Assembly: GCF_023701485.1 (NCBI RefSeq)
Contig: NZ_JAMQBK010000023.1
Span: forward strand, 1-64,000
Length of the DNA stretch: 64,000 nucleotides
Reading direction: 5' to 3'
Source of the DNA: Aporhodopirellula aestuarii
GTDB taxonomy: Bacteria; Planctomycetota; Planctomycetia; Pirellulales; Pirellulaceae
Both the position numbers and the translations under genes were made by a program. A model generated the notes under the pieces. The model was not told the DNA's origin. It searched no databases and was given only the letters and a program-made list of their open reading frames with translations. How positions within the stretch are numbered: position 1 is the first letter of the stretch; every line of letters begins with the position of its first letter. Positions 8,447-18,347 of the stretch are shown piece by piece.

Positions 8447-11215
8447 GTGAAACGAATGAAGTGGATCGTTGGGTCGGCATTGATCGTCGCCTTGTTGTGC
8501 GCCAGTTCCGCTTGGATGATTCAATCACGAATCGCCAGTGCCGCGTCAGATCACGAACCATTTGTCTTCCGTTCATTCGCGGTCGCCGACGATGAGCTGG
8601 TCGTCCATCCCGCAGACTATTCTTCGCGGTCAAACGAATATCGATTGCATGTCGATCCGTCAAATAAAGACGGCAGCGGCGAGGCGGACTATCGAATGCA
8701 GCGCGGCGTCGAGGTGATTTGGTCAGTTCGACTGCCGATGACTCTGGTAGACGTCACGATCACCGACCAAGGTGAAATCATCGGCTATTCCTACAGCAAT
8801 GGCTTCGAAGGGATGGGGCCAGAGGAAGGCGATGGGGATTTCCGTGTCGTGATTCTCAACGCCGACGGAACGCCCCGCCTCAACGAAAGCACCGTTCGGC
8901 GGGGAAGCCGTTTCCTGCACGAGGCCCCGAATCCGAAATGCCTGGCGATGATCGTTGACCAAGACAATGACCGTGTGATCTTTCGCGTCGAAGACCCAGA
9001 CGTCAATCGTCGCGCAGAGAAATGGTGGATCTATCGCATTTCGAGTGGTGAAAAGCTGCAAGAAGTGTCACCGCGCGAGAAGATGCTGGATTCCGAACAC
9101 ACTCGTTTTCTCATTTCCGCCAAACCAATTGCAGGCACGCCGCTGATACTGCTGCACTGGTGGCGACATGAATATCCCGCACCAAAAACGGAAGACGACT
9201 CAATCTCGGGCGCCAAGTTTACAGTCGTCGACGAGGACGCTGAAGTCGTGTGGCAGATCGAGTATCCGCGCGACTACGAAGGTGGCGGGGACGAGACGCT
9301 CGCAGACCGCCTTCGTGATCTCATCTTCGAAAACAGTGCCATTCTCGAATCGAAAGACGCGAGGCAGTTCGAACTATTCGTCGCCGCCGATCAACAGGCG
9401 GTCACCTATGAAACGCAGCTGAAAGCGGGACGCTGGGAAGTGTCACGCAAGAACAGGCGCCCCATGACGCTAGCGGAAGCATTCCCACGCAACCGTAATG
9501 TCGCCAACCCCATGCCGGCCCCTGCGTTCATCATGCAGCCGCTGGAACGTCTCGATCCGATTGAGTTGCAAACGAACGAATCGGCCCCCGCTATTTCACG
9601 GGTATTCGACTTTACGGTCGACGAGCAGAATCGAATCGGATGGATGCGCGAAGATGAAAACGGACAAAGCGTTTTCGTACTTGTCGACGAACACGGGAAA
9701 AATCACCTCGAAATTCCAGTGGCCACTGAACCTACCACGGCACCGGACCGAGAATTCACTTGGTCATCATGCGTTTGGATCAGCGGAGAACGGTTCGTTG
9801 TCACGCGATCGGAATACGGCAGCGAAAGCAAATCGGAGGCGTGGTGGGTGGATATCGCCGACCGCAAAGCGGCCCCAATCGAAGCATTTGATTGTTCCTT
9901 TGTGGAACAATTGCGTGCGTTCTCTGACCGCGGTTTCGTCATCCTGGAAAGAACACACTATTCAAGCACGATCACGGATGCACTGGTCGGTTTTGATGCC
10001 GACGGAAAACGATCATGGCAAGTCGAATCACATACCGGACAGGATGAGCGAGCCCTTTTCAGCCCGGACGGGATCGCAGTCACCACGAATGACGAAGTCA
10101 TCGTAATCGACAACGTGCGTCACCAATTACAGTGGTTTGATCGCCAGGGAAAATACCTTCGGCAGGTCAACCTCGATGACGCTTGGGGACGTGAAGCGAA
10201 CTACCCGACCGATGTGCTTGCATTCGCCGATGGTCGGATTCTGGTACACGACTTTGGCGGCACGCCACCGTACGTCGTTATGGACAACGACGGATCGGTT
10301 ATCAGCGACCTTCATCCGAAATTCGCCGACGACCGCAAAATCAACGATTATGACGTTGTCATTGCACCCAACCAAGACATTTGGATGAGCGACCACACAG
10401 CGATCTACCGCCTCGACAAAACGGGTTTCGTTGACCGTGTTCTCGGGCCGAACCCGCAAGACAATCCACTTACCGAGCTATCCGGCAGCACAGTTGATCG
10501 CGACGGACGAATCCATGTGGTGGATGGACGTACCGCAAGCACTCACGTATTTGACGCGAGCGGACGGTTCCTGCAAACACGCGTCGTCCCGAGCGAGTAC
10601 TACCATGGCGAAATCCATTTCCCGTGCATCAGCGTCAACGATGAAAACGAGTCGGCACTGTGCGTTGAGACAGGGCGGGCGGCTACTGCGCTGATCAGGT
10701 TTGACGAAGACGGTCGACCGCTCAATCCTGTGAAACTGCCACGTCACAGTCGACAGGTGCGGTACCAGCCGGGCACGAACAATCAGGTCGAAATGCTGTT
10801 TGACGAAGTACAGATCATTGGTAGCGACCATCAGGTTCGACGAATAATCCGACGTCGCCCTGACGGCCGTTGGTTTGATTATCTCGACGAACTTGCGATC
10901 GCGAGCGATGGATCCTTCGCGGTTCTGTGCGAGGGCATCGTGTCCATTTACGACCCCGACGGAGAACCGCTGGGGATGGTCCCTTTGCCAACGGCGGTCC
11001 GCGGCTACATCACGATCGCACTGAGCACGACTCATGTGGCCGCGATCGGTGACGGGTGTTTCGTCGTTCTTGACCGCCAAGCAAAAACGATTCAACGAGG
11101 CGAATTGGATGCACACATCAAGGACGCACAGTGTCATTTCCTACGCGACGGCAGCGAGATTTTAGTGGTTCCACGTCACGGGAAGTCCTTGCCCCGATAC
11201 CGAATCTCAAAGTAA
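8447..11215 (+). CDS. Large exported protein with NHL/beta-propeller-like repeats
   Basis: A 922-residue protein that begins with basic residues and a hydrophobic stretch (WIVGSALIVALLCASSAW, about 5-22), a signal peptide or membrane anchor, so most of it is outside the cytoplasm. The rest is rich in beta-strand repeats of the type 'D-G-R-I-x-V-x-D ... F-D-x-x-G-x-F/Y-L', for instance IVIDNVRHQLQWFDRQGKYL and IHVVDGRTASTHVFDASGRF, as in NHL propellers. No catalytic motif recognised. Start is GTG at 8447; the ATG at 8456 is an alternative. It lies 78 bases after egtB in the same direction, but no functional link is visible. Possibly a planctomycete-specific binding protein. Confidence 0.78.
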   Translation: MKRMKWIVGSALIVALLCASSAWMIQSRIASAASDHEPFVFRSFAVADDELVVHPADYSSRSNEYRLHVDPSNKDGSGEADYRMQRGVEVIWSVRLPMTLVDVTITDQGEIIGYSYSNGFEGMGPEEGDGDFRVVILNADGTPRLNESTVRRGSRFLHEAPNPKCLAMIVDQDNDRVIFRVEDPDVNRRAEKWWIYRISSGEKLQEVSPREKMLDSEHTRFLISAKPIAGTPLILLHWWRHEYPAPKTEDDSISGAKFTVVDEDAEVVWQIEYPRDYEGGGDETLADRLRDLIFENSAILESKDARQFELFVAADQQAVTYETQLKAGRWEVSRKNRRPMTLAEAFPRNRNVANPMPAPAFIMQPLERLDPIELQTNESAPAISRVFDFTVDEQNRIGWMREDENGQSVFVLVDEHGKNHLEIPVATEPTTAPDREFTWSSCVWISGERFVVTRSEYGSESKSEAWWVDIADRKAAPIEAFDCSFVEQLRAFSDRGFVILERTHYSSTITDALVGFDADGKRSWQVESHTGQDERALFSPDGIAVTTNDEVIVIDNVRHQLQWFDRQGKYLRQVNLDDAWGREANYPTDVLAFADGRILVHDFGGTPPYVVMDNDGSVISDLHPKFADDRKINDYDVVIAPNQDIWMSDHTAIYRLDKTGFVDRVLGPNPQDNPLTELSGSTVDRDGRIHVVDGRTASTHVFDASGRFLQTRVVPSEYYHGEIHFPCISVNDENESALCVETGRAATALIRFDEDGRPLNPVKLPRHSRQVRYQPGTNNQVEMLFDEVQIIGSDHQVRRIIRRRPDGRWFDYLDELAIASDGSFAVLCEGIVSIYDPDGEPLGMVPLPTAVRGYITIALSTTHVAAIGDGCFVVLDRQAKTIQRGELDAHIKDAQCHFLRDGSEILVVPRHGKSLPRYRISK

Positions 11216-11350
11216 GTGCGAACCTAGGTCAGTGAGATCCCGTCTCAGGAAAGACTGCTGAGATGAATACTCGACAATTTTCGATCCACCGATCTCATTG
11301 ACTTCCCCCGTTCACTTGATCGATAGCTAACGACACAAATTGACTCTTTC

Positions 11351-12847
11351 ATGGACACGACTCATCAAATGCTCGACGTCACCGGACCGGCAACGGCTAC
11401 GTTGCCTGTAGGTGATTCGATGAGCCCGATCACCGTGATCGGAACGGAGTCGATTCGTGAATCGTTTGGGCCGCAAACATACCAACAAGCAATTAACAGC
11501 CGACTCGCACCCGGCGTCTCACGCGTCGTACTTAACCCTGACGCACACGTCGGCTACGGTGCGCCGGTGGGCTGCGTGATGGTTTCCCCGTCGCATGTTT
11601 ACCCGGGACCGGTCGGCGTTGATATCAAGTGTTCGATGAGTCTGCTGCAAACCGATTTGCCCGCTGCGGCGATCGAGGACCATTCGGTTCGCAAGCAGGT
11701 GATCAAAGCGATTGCCAAACGTGTTCCGACGGGCGCCGGACGCGGACAACGCCATGCCCCCAAATCTCGCAGCGTCGATGGAGCACTCGGGTTTCGCGTC
11801 GCGACCGAAGGAGCATCCAAGACGGTATTGAAAAAACTCGGGATCCCGAAAACATGGGCTGATCGCTGTGAAGACGCTTATCACACGGCAGCCGATGGTA
11901 CCTCCGACACGCTCGCCGCGCGCTTGGAGTGGATGGGTCGAGACCGCGACAAGCTTGACCGCATCGAGAGCAAGTACCGACAACTCGGCAGTTATGGGGG
12001 CGGCAATCACTTTGGTGAAGCCGAGGTGGTGCAGGTATCACAGGATCCGCACGCCCGCAAGATTGCCGAACAGATTGGACTGCGTCATAACCATGTTGCT
12101 TTCCTGTCGCACTGTGGCTCGCGTGGGTTCGGTCACGATCTCGCCATGGGGCAATTTCGCGCGATGAAGTCGAGCTTTCAAAAATCCGGCCTCGCGTTTC
12201 CCGCGGGCGACCCACAATTGGTTTACGCGGAAGTCGATTCCCCGGCAGGGCAACTATACCTCTGCGACATGGCAATGGGAGCGAACTTTGCCACCGTCAA
12301 TCACATGCTGATCAATGCGTTGATCTTGGAGTCGTTCCGTGATGTGTTCCCCGGCATTCGCGGCGAACTGATCTACTTCATCAGCCACAACATCGTCCGG
12401 CATGAACCGATCGACGGGCAAATGCAATGGGTCCATCGTAAAGGAGCGACGCGAGCGTTGCCGGCGGGACACCCGCAATTGACCGGCACCGAGTTCGAAC
12501 ACACCGGGCATCCGATTCTCTTGCCCGGCAATCCGCGTGACGGGTCGAGCGTGATGGTCGCACGACCGGGGGCGGAATTATCTGCCTTCAGCGTGAACCA
12601 TGGTGCCGGTCGCCAGATGAGCCGTACCAAAGCGAAGAAGAACTTATCACAAACAAACGTCGACCGAGATTTGCTCGACCACGACATCGTCAGCAATTGT
12701 CGGGTCTACCCGAGAGACGAAGCCCCTGACGCGTACAAAGACTTCCAAGAGGTACTCGACAGCGTGATCGGGGCTGACTTGGCGATGGAAGTCGCACGAC
12801 TCAAGGCCAAGTTTGTGCTCAAAGACGGTGCCCCGGCAGACGACTGA
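11351..12847 (+). CDS. rtcB: RtcB-type RNA ligase (3'-phosphate/5'-OH)
   Basis: Joins RNA 2',3'-cyclic phosphate or 3'-phosphate ends to 5'-hydroxyl ends using GTP and manganese, in tRNA or RNA repair. The 498 residues carry the family motifs in order: NPDAHVGYGAPVGCV, GVDIKCSM (metal-ligand Asp and Cys), GSYGGGNHFGE, LSHCGSRGFGH, FISHNIVRHE, HRKGATRALPAGHP, and NHGAGRQMSR near residue 416, which contains the histidine that is guanylylated. No rtcA, rtcR or archease gene adjoins it. It converges on accC. Confidence 0.95.
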   Translation: MDTTHQMLDVTGPATATLPVGDSMSPITVIGTESIRESFGPQTYQQAINSRLAPGVSRVVLNPDAHVGYGAPVGCVMVSPSHVYPGPVGVDIKCSMSLLQTDLPAAAIEDHSVRKQVIKAIAKRVPTGAGRGQRHAPKSRSVDGALGFRVATEGASKTVLKKLGIPKTWADRCEDAYHTAADGTSDTLAARLEWMGRDRDKLDRIESKYRQLGSYGGGNHFGEAEVVQVSQDPHARKIAEQIGLRHNHVAFLSHCGSRGFGHDLAMGQFRAMKSSFQKSGLAFPAGDPQLVYAEVDSPAGQLYLCDMAMGANFATVNHMLINALILESFRDVFPGIRGELIYFISHNIVRHEPIDGQMQWVHRKGATRALPAGHPQLTGTEFEHTGHPILLPGNPRDGSSVMVARPGAELSAFSVNHGAGRQMSRTKAKKNLSQTNVDRDLLDHDIVSNCRVYPRDEAPDAYKDFQEVLDSVIGADLAMEVARLKAKFVLKDGAPADD

Positions 12848-12895
12848 CGCGACTGCAACTGGGCACCGATTGATGATAACGATCGTGGATCGCCC

Positions 12896-12946
12896 GCGGG
12901 GCATGCCTGGGAAACGAACCAAATCGGTTCCGTCGGGTATGCCCGC
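12896..12946. terminator. Hairpin between convergent rtcB and accC
   Basis: GCGGGGCAT (12896-12904) can pair with ATGCCCGC (12939-12946) with one bulge, and an inner GAACC/GGTTC arm extends the structure. It lies between two convergent stops, where a bidirectional terminator is expected, but there is no T-tract on either strand. Tentative. Confidence 0.35.
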
Positions 12947-12967
12947 GAATCTTAGACCAGGCGTCGG

Positions 12968-14317
12968 TTACGACTGTCCTTTATAAGCCCGGTCGACGTA
13001 TTTGGTGTCGACGCTGCCACCGAGGAACGCTTCGTCTTTGAGGATCCACTGGTGAAAAGGAACCGTGGTCGCAATGCCTTCCACCTGAAGTTCCTTCAAT
13101 GCCCGCAACATCGTCGCGATCGCCATTTCACGCGTGGGGCGATGGACGATCAATTTGCCGATCATCGAATCGTAGTACGGTGGAACGGTGTACCCGGTCG
13201 TTGCGTGGGAATCGAATCGCACCCCCAATCCGCCCGGAGCGAACATCGAATGAATTTTACCCGGGCAGGGCTGGAAGTTCTTGGTCGGGTCTTCCGCGTT
13301 GATGCGGCACTCGATCGCCACACCGCTGCACGTCAAGTCCGACTGAGCAAACGACAGCGGCAAGCCAGACGCGACACGGATTTGCTCTTGGATCAAATCG
13401 ACGCCGGTGACCATTTCTGATACCGGGTGTTCGACTTGGATCCGCGCGTTGACTTCGATGAAGTAGAAGTTGTAGTCCTTGTCGACGATAAACTCGACCG
13501 TTCCCGCACCGGAGTAATCGGCGCCGCGAATCATGCGAACGGCGGCATCGCAGATCGCTTCGCGGCGATCCTGCGGCAGGTCGGGGCTCGGAGCCTCTTC
13601 GACGAGCTTTTGGTGACGACGTTGGACGCTGCAGTCACGCTCGAAAAGGTGACACACATTGCCGTGAGTATCGGCGATCACCTGGACTTCGATGTGACGT
13701 GGCTGCTGGACAAATTTTTCCAGGTACACGCCGCCGTTACCGAACGCCGCGATGGCTTCGTTACGGGCCGCTTCGAGTTGGCTGACCAAGACCTCTTCAG
13801 ACTCGGCGACTCGCATGCCTTTCCCGCCACCACCCGCGGTGGCTTTGATCAGGACAGGGAATCCGATTTCATGAGCGACTTCGGCGGCTCGAGCGAAATC
13901 CGAGATCAACCCGTCACTGCCGGGCACGACAGGGACGTCTTGCGCGACAGCCATCGAGCGGGCGGTGTTCTTGTCGCCCAGCTTCTCCATGGCGGTCGGC
14001 GAAGGGCCGATGAATTCAAAACCGCTGCTGCGGCACATCTCGTTGAACTGGGCATTCTCGGCGAGGAACCCGTAGCCGGGATGGATCGCGTCGACGCCAG
14101 CGACTTCAGCCGCGGCGATGATCTGGTCAATTTTCAGGTAGCTGTCCGAGCTACGAGTGGTGCCCACGCACAGGGCGCGGTCGGCCAGTTTGACGTGCAT
14201 CGAATCCGCGTCGGCTTGGCTATACACAGCCACCGACTCGATACCCATCTCACGACAGGCTCGAACGATACGCAGGGCGATTTCGCCTCGGTTGGCGATC
14301 AGGATACGTTGAAACAT
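12968..14317 (-). CDS. accC: Acetyl-CoA carboxylase, biotin carboxylase subunit
   Basis: Carboxylates the biotin on AccB with bicarbonate and ATP, the first half-reaction of fatty acid synthesis. The 449 residues show the ATP-grasp enzyme throughout: [35 protein letters not shown] (80-89), the glycine-rich nucleotide loop [13 protein letters not shown] (159-171), [19 protein letters not shown], and the catalytic [16 protein letters not shown] (about 288-303). Length is that of bacterial AccC. Three bases separate it from the accB stop upstream, so they form one transcription unit. Confidence 0.97.
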   Translation of the reverse strand: MFQRILIANRGEIALRIVRACREMGIESVAVYSQADADSMHVKLADRALCVGTTRSSDSYLKIDQIIAAAEVAGVDAIHPGYGFLAENAQFNEMCRSSGFEFIGPSPTAMEKLGDKNTARSMAVAQDVPVVPGSDGLISDFARAAEVAHEIGFPVLIKATAGGGGKGMRVAESEEVLVSQLEAARNEAIAAFGNGGVYLEKFVQQPRHIEVQVIADTHGNVCHLFERDCSVQRRHQKLVEEAPSPDLPQDRREAICDAAVRMIRGADYSGAGTVEFIVDKDYNFYFIEVNARIQVEHPVSEMVTGVDLIQEQIRVASGLPLSFAQSDLTCSGVAIECRINAEDPTKNFQPCPGKIHSMFAPGGLGVRFDSHATTGYTVPPYYDSMIGKLIVHRPTREMAIATMLRALKELQVEGIATTVPFHQWILKDEAFLGGSVDTKYVDRAYKGQS

Positions 14318-14320
14318 CGT

Positions 14321-14875
14321 TTAGCCACCGGTTTGGATGCGGAAGAGCGGCTTACCAAAGTCGACGGCCTCTTGATCGCTGGCGAGCACCTCGACGACTT
14401 TACCACTGCATTCGGCGGGAATTTCGTTGAACACCTTCATGGCTTCGACGATGCAGACCACGGTGTCTTCGCTTACCGAATCGCCGACTTTGACAAACGC
14501 CGGTGCTTCCGGGTTCGCTCGGGCGTAGAAGGTGCCGACCATGGGCGAGTTGATGGTGATCGTTCCGGCGGGCGGGGCCGCGGGACCAGCGGCGGCCGGG
14601 GCGGGTGCCGCAGCCGCGGGAGCGGGGGCCGGTGCGGCAGCCGGTGGCGCGTACGCGGGCGGTGCCGCGGCAGGCACCTGGGAACTGCCACGGGTCAATC
14701 GGATGCGGTCATCGGATTGCTGCAAATCCACTTCGCTGAGTTCATGTTGCTCCATCAACTCAACGATTTGGCGAATGCGATCGATGTCAAAAACGTCGCC
14801 CGAGCGCGAGGCCTGCGAGGATTTCGAGCGATCGCTCTTGGAAGTGGAGCCGCTTTTGGGCGAATCAGCAGTCAT
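14321..14875 (-). CDS. accB: Biotin carboxyl carrier protein of acetyl-CoA carboxylase
   Basis: Carries the biotin between biotin carboxylase and carboxyltransferase. The 184 residues have an N-terminal helix (DIDRIRQIVELMEQHELSEV), a long flexible Ala/Pro linker (about 68-103) and a C-terminal biotinyl domain with EAMKVFNEI; Lys147 is the biotinylation site. The linker accounts for the very GC-rich DNA at 14570-14680. The site reads AMKVF, a tolerated variant of the more usual AMKLM/AMKMM. It precedes accC by three bases and follows the peptidase gene on the same strand. Confidence 0.95.
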   Translation of the reverse strand: MTADSPKSGSTSKSDRSKSSQASRSGDVFDIDRIRQIVELMEQHELSEVDLQQSDDRIRLTRGSSQVPAAAPPAYAPPAAAPAPAPAAAAPAPAAAGPAAPPAGTITINSPMVGTFYARANPEAPAFVKVGDSVSEDTVVCIVEAMKVFNEIPAECSGKVVEVLASDQEAVDFGKPLFRIQTGG

Positions 14876-14933
14876 GCGAAAGGCCTGATTTACAAACGAG
14901 ATTATGGGGGGCGGGGATAAGTGACGCGTTGTT

Positions 14934-16052
14934 TTACATCACGAGAGGGCAATCATCGAGACCCTTGGGCAGGTCGCTGAGCACCTCGCATCCGGTGTCG
15001 GTGACGAGAAGGTCGTCCTCGATACGGATTCCGAATTCGTTTTCGAAATAAACCCCCGGCTCGACAGTCAAAACCATGCCGGTGCGGAGCGTTTCGGTCG
15101 AGGACGGTCCCATCCGCGGATCCTCGTGAATTTGTAGTCCAAATCCGTGCCCGAGGCCGTGATTGAAGGCATCGCCGAGCCCCGCTTTGGCGAGCACAGC
15201 CCGGGCTGCCGCGTCGACCGTCACCGCCTCGACACCATCGCGGATTGCCGCAATTGCCGCCAACTGGGCCTCCAAAACCGCTTCATAAGCGGCTGCAAAG
15301 CGATCCGATGTGGCGGATTTGGAACCGGGCCGGTGCAGCGTTCGGGTCAAATCGCTGCAATACCCATCCACCTTCGCCCCCCAGTCCATTAGCAGCGTTC
15401 GGCAATCGCCCAACGGGACATTTCCGGGGTGATAGTGGGGCAAGGCTCCATTGGGTTCGGCACCGATGATCGGGTGAAACGAAACCCCCTCGGCACCGAG
15501 ACTGCGCATTTCGGCTTCGAGTTCGTAGTGGATATCGGCTTCTGTTTTTTTCGCAGAAAAGTTTGCCGTCACGCTTTTGAAAGCTTGCTGAGCGATCGAA
15601 ATCGAACGACGAATGGTGGCGACCTCGTCGGCGTCTTTAATCGCTCGCAACCGCTCAACACGAGCAGAGGTCTCAACCCAGGTCACGTCGGACAGCTTGC
15701 TTTGCAGATCTCGGTACATCGTCATGTGCACGTGATCGGCTTCGAGTCCGATCCGTCGCACGCCGGATAAACCGGAAACGACTTCCGCCAGCAGTTCACC
15801 CATTTTCTGACTCGGTGGCCGAATGACAGCCGGCAGGGCTGGGCACTCTTGGGCGAGTTGAATCTTGTAGCGTCCGTCTGAGAGGAGGGTCGCGGAGGCA
15901 TCCGGACGGACCAGCAACCAGGTGCTGTCGCCGGTAAATCCGCTGAGGTAGCGGACGTTGACTTCGTCGGAAATCAGCAGGGCGTCGACTTCGAGATCGG
16001 CGATCGAAGCGGCGAGGCGGGCGATTCGGTTTTGTTGGTTGATACCGGTCAT
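14934..16052 (-). CDS. M24-family Xaa-Pro aminopeptidase-like protein
   Basis: Cytoplasmic metallopeptidase of the pita-bread fold, expected to release an N-terminal residue before proline. The 372 residues include the N-terminal creatinase-like domain (ALLISDEVNVRYLSGFTGDS) and the C-terminal M24 domain with the metal ligands in LLMDWGAKVDGYCSDLTRT, HGLGHGFGLQIHEDP, GMVLTVEPGVYFE and IRIEDDLLVT. It lies 58 bases upstream of accB on the same strand. This placement recalls the common bacterial order of a Pro-peptidase followed by accBC (and often efp, absent here), so co-transcription is plausible. Confidence 0.92.
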   Translation of the reverse strand: MTGINQQNRIARLAASIADLEVDALLISDEVNVRYLSGFTGDSTWLLVRPDASATLLSDGRYKIQLAQECPALPAVIRPPSQKMGELLAEVVSGLSGVRRIGLEADHVHMTMYRDLQSKLSDVTWVETSARVERLRAIKDADEVATIRRSISIAQQAFKSVTANFSAKKTEADIHYELEAEMRSLGAEGVSFHPIIGAEPNGALPHYHPGNVPLGDCRTLLMDWGAKVDGYCSDLTRTLHRPGSKSATSDRFAAAYEAVLEAQLAAIAAIRDGVEAVTVDAAARAVLAKAGLGDAFNHGLGHGFGLQIHEDPRMGPSSTETLRTGMVLTVEPGVYFENEFGIRIEDDLLVTDTGCEVLSDLPKGLDDCPLVM

Positions 16053-16154
16053 GGATTTCAGTTCTCGTTGGCGGAGGTAACACGCAGACGTGCGAGACGC
16101 CTACCAGGCAGACAAGCTAGCAACAAATTGCAAATTGCTCATCGGGCCATACCA

Positions 16155-16211
16155 ACGGAAAAACGAAAAAAACGCCACGGACGCGAGCGGGCAAGCGTCA
16201 GTGGCGTTTTT
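16155..16211 (-). terminator. Intrinsic terminator of the HTH-receiver gene
   Basis: AAAAACGCCAC (16168-16178) pairs with GTGGCGTTTTT (16201-16211), and inside it GACGC (16180-16184) pairs with GCGTC (16195-16199). Read on the minus strand, the stem is followed by a T-rich run. It begins 27 bases past the stop of the HTH-receiver gene. One of the clearest terminators in the window; it may also work in the other direction. Confidence 0.85.
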
Positions 16212-16237
16212 GAGCGAGGCGAGGATGTCGTTGGTAT

Positions 16238-16810
16238 TTAAACCAACTCTTTCTTTGCACCGACGAGAGTTCGCAAACGTTCGGCGAGCAAGTGCGCGTC
16301 GAATGGTTTCTTGAACGTTTCGTTGATGCTGCTTCGATCGAAGCTCATCGGTTGGCCGTCATCGGGCAGCAACGCGATCAGGACGATGTCGGTGAAGTCG
16401 ATGTTCTTCCGCAGATTTTGGCAAATCTGAACCGCTTCGATCTTACCGATCGAAAAGTCCACGATGATGCAGTCCGGGTTGAAGCTCTCGGCTTGAATCC
16501 CGGCTTCAAAACCGCTGGCTGCGACTGCAACCTTAAACGATTTTTCAGGGGGAAGTTCTCGCTTCAAGTTTTCGATCAACACCTGATCCTGGGCGACGAT
16601 CAGGCATTTCGCCATCGCTTCGTCTTCCAGGTCGCCCAGCGGCATGCCGTGCTCTTTCAGGAATTTGATCAGATATTCTCGCGGAATCCGCCGATCTTGC
16701 GATCCGGGAATCCGGTAGCCTTTTAAACGCCCCGAGTCAAACCATTTGCTAACAGTTCTCGGAGCAACTTTACAGATCTTTGCGACCTGACCAGTTGTGA
16801 AGACCTTCAT
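16238..16810 (-). CDS. Excisionase/MerR-type HTH fused to an atypical receiver domain
   Basis: A 190-residue protein. Residues 1-55 form a helix-turn-helix of the excisionase/BldC/MerR class (FTTGQVAKICKVAPRTVSKW, then RRIPREYLIKFL). Residues 66-185 resemble a response-regulator receiver: Asp118 in IIVDFSIG is at the phospho-acceptor position, and KKPFD supplies the conserved Lys. The acidic pair that binds Mg2+ is largely missing: LIVAQDQ (70-76) replaces the usual LIVDDE. DNA-binding domain first and receiver second is the reverse of ordinary response regulators. Phosphorylation may be weak or absent. No histidine kinase is nearby. It has its own terminator at 16168-16211. Confidence 0.85.
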   Translation of the reverse strand: MKVFTTGQVAKICKVAPRTVSKWFDSGRLKGYRIPGSQDRRIPREYLIKFLKEHGMPLGDLEDEAMAKCLIVAQDQVLIENLKRELPPEKSFKVAVAASGFEAGIQAESFNPDCIIVDFSIGKIEAVQICQNLRKNIDFTDIVLIALLPDDGQPMSFDRSSINETFKKPFDAHLLAERLRTLVGAKKELV

Positions 16811-17699
16811 TCTAGGTTCTCCAAACGCCTCGTTGATTCATCCCTTGAGAAAATGGTGCGTCGGTAACCATTTCCTCGATGGCCCTTGGTCGTTCGTCGA
16901 ATCGTGTCGGCTGAAATCTTTCATGTTGCGGTGGGTCGCAACGGATTCGACGAAACGATTTTCTAAACGCTGGGTCTGGGCCAGCCGGCTCGCATCCTGC
17001 TGAACGCTTTGCCGAAGTGGGATCCTCGCGGTTGATAAATGTAAATATTAGGTGGATCATCCACGCGGGTACGTGAATGTTCGGGGGAAAAAATCAGATG
17101 CCGCGTGTCACGTCGTCGCAAAACAATGTCTCGTTTGAGAGTGGGTTTCACCGGCGTCTGTCTCAAGCTCTGGCTCGGCACAAACGTTGGCGAATCATCT
17201 ACTCTCAATGAAACGGTCTTGTACGATCGCTCATCGACCGTGCTCTTGTTGTCACCGCCGACACGAATTCCCCGAGACTGCGTCTCATCGAACAAGTGGC
17301 GGTGGCGATGCACCCGAGCACGTTTCCCAGAATTCCCCCCTGGGTGTCCGTCGACCTTCACCAACCGCTTCGGTACTCTAGCTGCCGTGCAAGTGATGCC
17401 TCGGATCGAAATCGCGAGGCACCTCCGCCGGTTTAGAAACCGAAGCAAAAGGGAAAGTGTCCTTCCAAGGCTTAGTGTCGAGAAAAACCGGGGTAACTCT
17501 TTAATGTGATTCAGCACGAATAACCACTATCAGCCAATCGAGCCGCCAATCACCGTCAATCGCGAGTCAAGATCAATCGAAACGGACCAAAAAAAATTTT
17601 CCGGTACCGTTACGACGATCCCAAACGTGCTTGGGTTCCCCCCGCAAGATTCCTACAACCGTCTTAATTCCTATTTTTTTCACGAAAAGGTTGGATTGC
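16811..17699. other. Long intergenic region between divergent HTH-receiver gene and moaC
   Basis: About 890 bases. It must hold the promoters of both genes. An imperfect palindrome GTGGATC-ATCCAC lies at about 17051-17063 next to an AT-rich stretch (TAAATGTAAATATTAGG) and could be an operator for the HTH protein, but this is guesswork. A 184-codon open frame on the minus strand (16963-17517) has biased, unconserved-looking composition, and I do not accept it. No RNA gene or riboswitch recognised. Confidence 0.55.
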
Positions 17700-18227
17700 A
17701 TGAGCCAATCTGATTCCCTGGGCTCCACCCATTTCGATGATGCCGGCAACGCCCACATGGTCGACATCACGGCCAAACCGATTACCGCTCGCGCGGCCAC
17801 AGCATCGTCAGCGATTCGGATGAATACGACGGCGGCCCAAGCGGTGCGAACGGGCAACAGCTGTAAGGGAGATGTCCTTTCGGTCGCGAGGCTCGCCGCG
17901 ATCGGGGCGACCAAATGGACCTCGACCCTCATCCCGCTCTGCCACGCCATCCCGATCGAGGGGGTCCATGTCGAGTTTGAGTGGCTCTCACCCAGCGAAT
18001 CGGCCGCAAACGACCCTGCCGATGGCCACTCAGAAACGCTACGATGCTCCGCGACAGTTCGGACGACGTACAAAACCGGCGTGGAAATGGAAGCGATGAC
18101 GGCGGCCTCCGTGGCAGCCCTGACGGTCTATGACATGCTCAAAAGCGTCGACCGCTCGATGGTGATCGTCGAAACTAGGCTGGATTCGAAAGAAGGCGGG
18201 CGGTCTGGCGTATTTTCCCGACTTTAA
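17700..18227 (+). CDS. moaC: Cyclic pyranopterin monophosphate synthase (molybdenum cofactor)
   Basis: Catalyses formation of cyclic pyranopterin monophosphate in molybdenum cofactor synthesis, after MoaA. About 175 residues. Visible motifs are MVDITAKPITARAATA, GDVLSVARLAAIGATKWTSTLIPLCHAI (substrate-binding core with LCH), GVEMEAMTAASVAALTVYDMLK (catalytic region) and the final ETRLDSKEGGRSG. The frame extends upstream to 17631, but the family begins near SQSDSLGSTHFD, and AAGG precedes the ATG at 17700. No other moa gene is in the window. Confidence 0.95.
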   Translation: MSQSDSLGSTHFDDAGNAHMVDITAKPITARAATASSAIRMNTTAAQAVRTGNSCKGDVLSVARLAAIGATKWTSTLIPLCHAIPIEGVHVEFEWLSPSESAANDPADGHSETLRCSATVRTTYKTGVEMEAMTAASVAALTVYDMLKSVDRSMVIVETRLDSKEGGRSGVFSRL

Positions 18228-18347
18228 CCGGCATTCGGTTGCCCCAGACGGCGGGAATTCGGTTTTCAAAAATAGCCGACAGTTTGCCCCCGCAGTCACG
18301 AAGTCACCAACCTGCAAGCCTGCTCAAAAGGAGTCGGCTGACATTCA

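Noticed and set aside
13427-14920. 497-codon plus-strand frame over accC/accB
   Set aside because: It lies antisense to two confidently identified genes; the long open frame results from codon bias, and the translation has no recognisable domain.
16963-17517. 184-codon minus-strand frame between the HTH-receiver gene and moaC
   Set aside because: No domain, atypical composition and no ribosome-binding site that I can support; most of it looks like open non-coding DNA.
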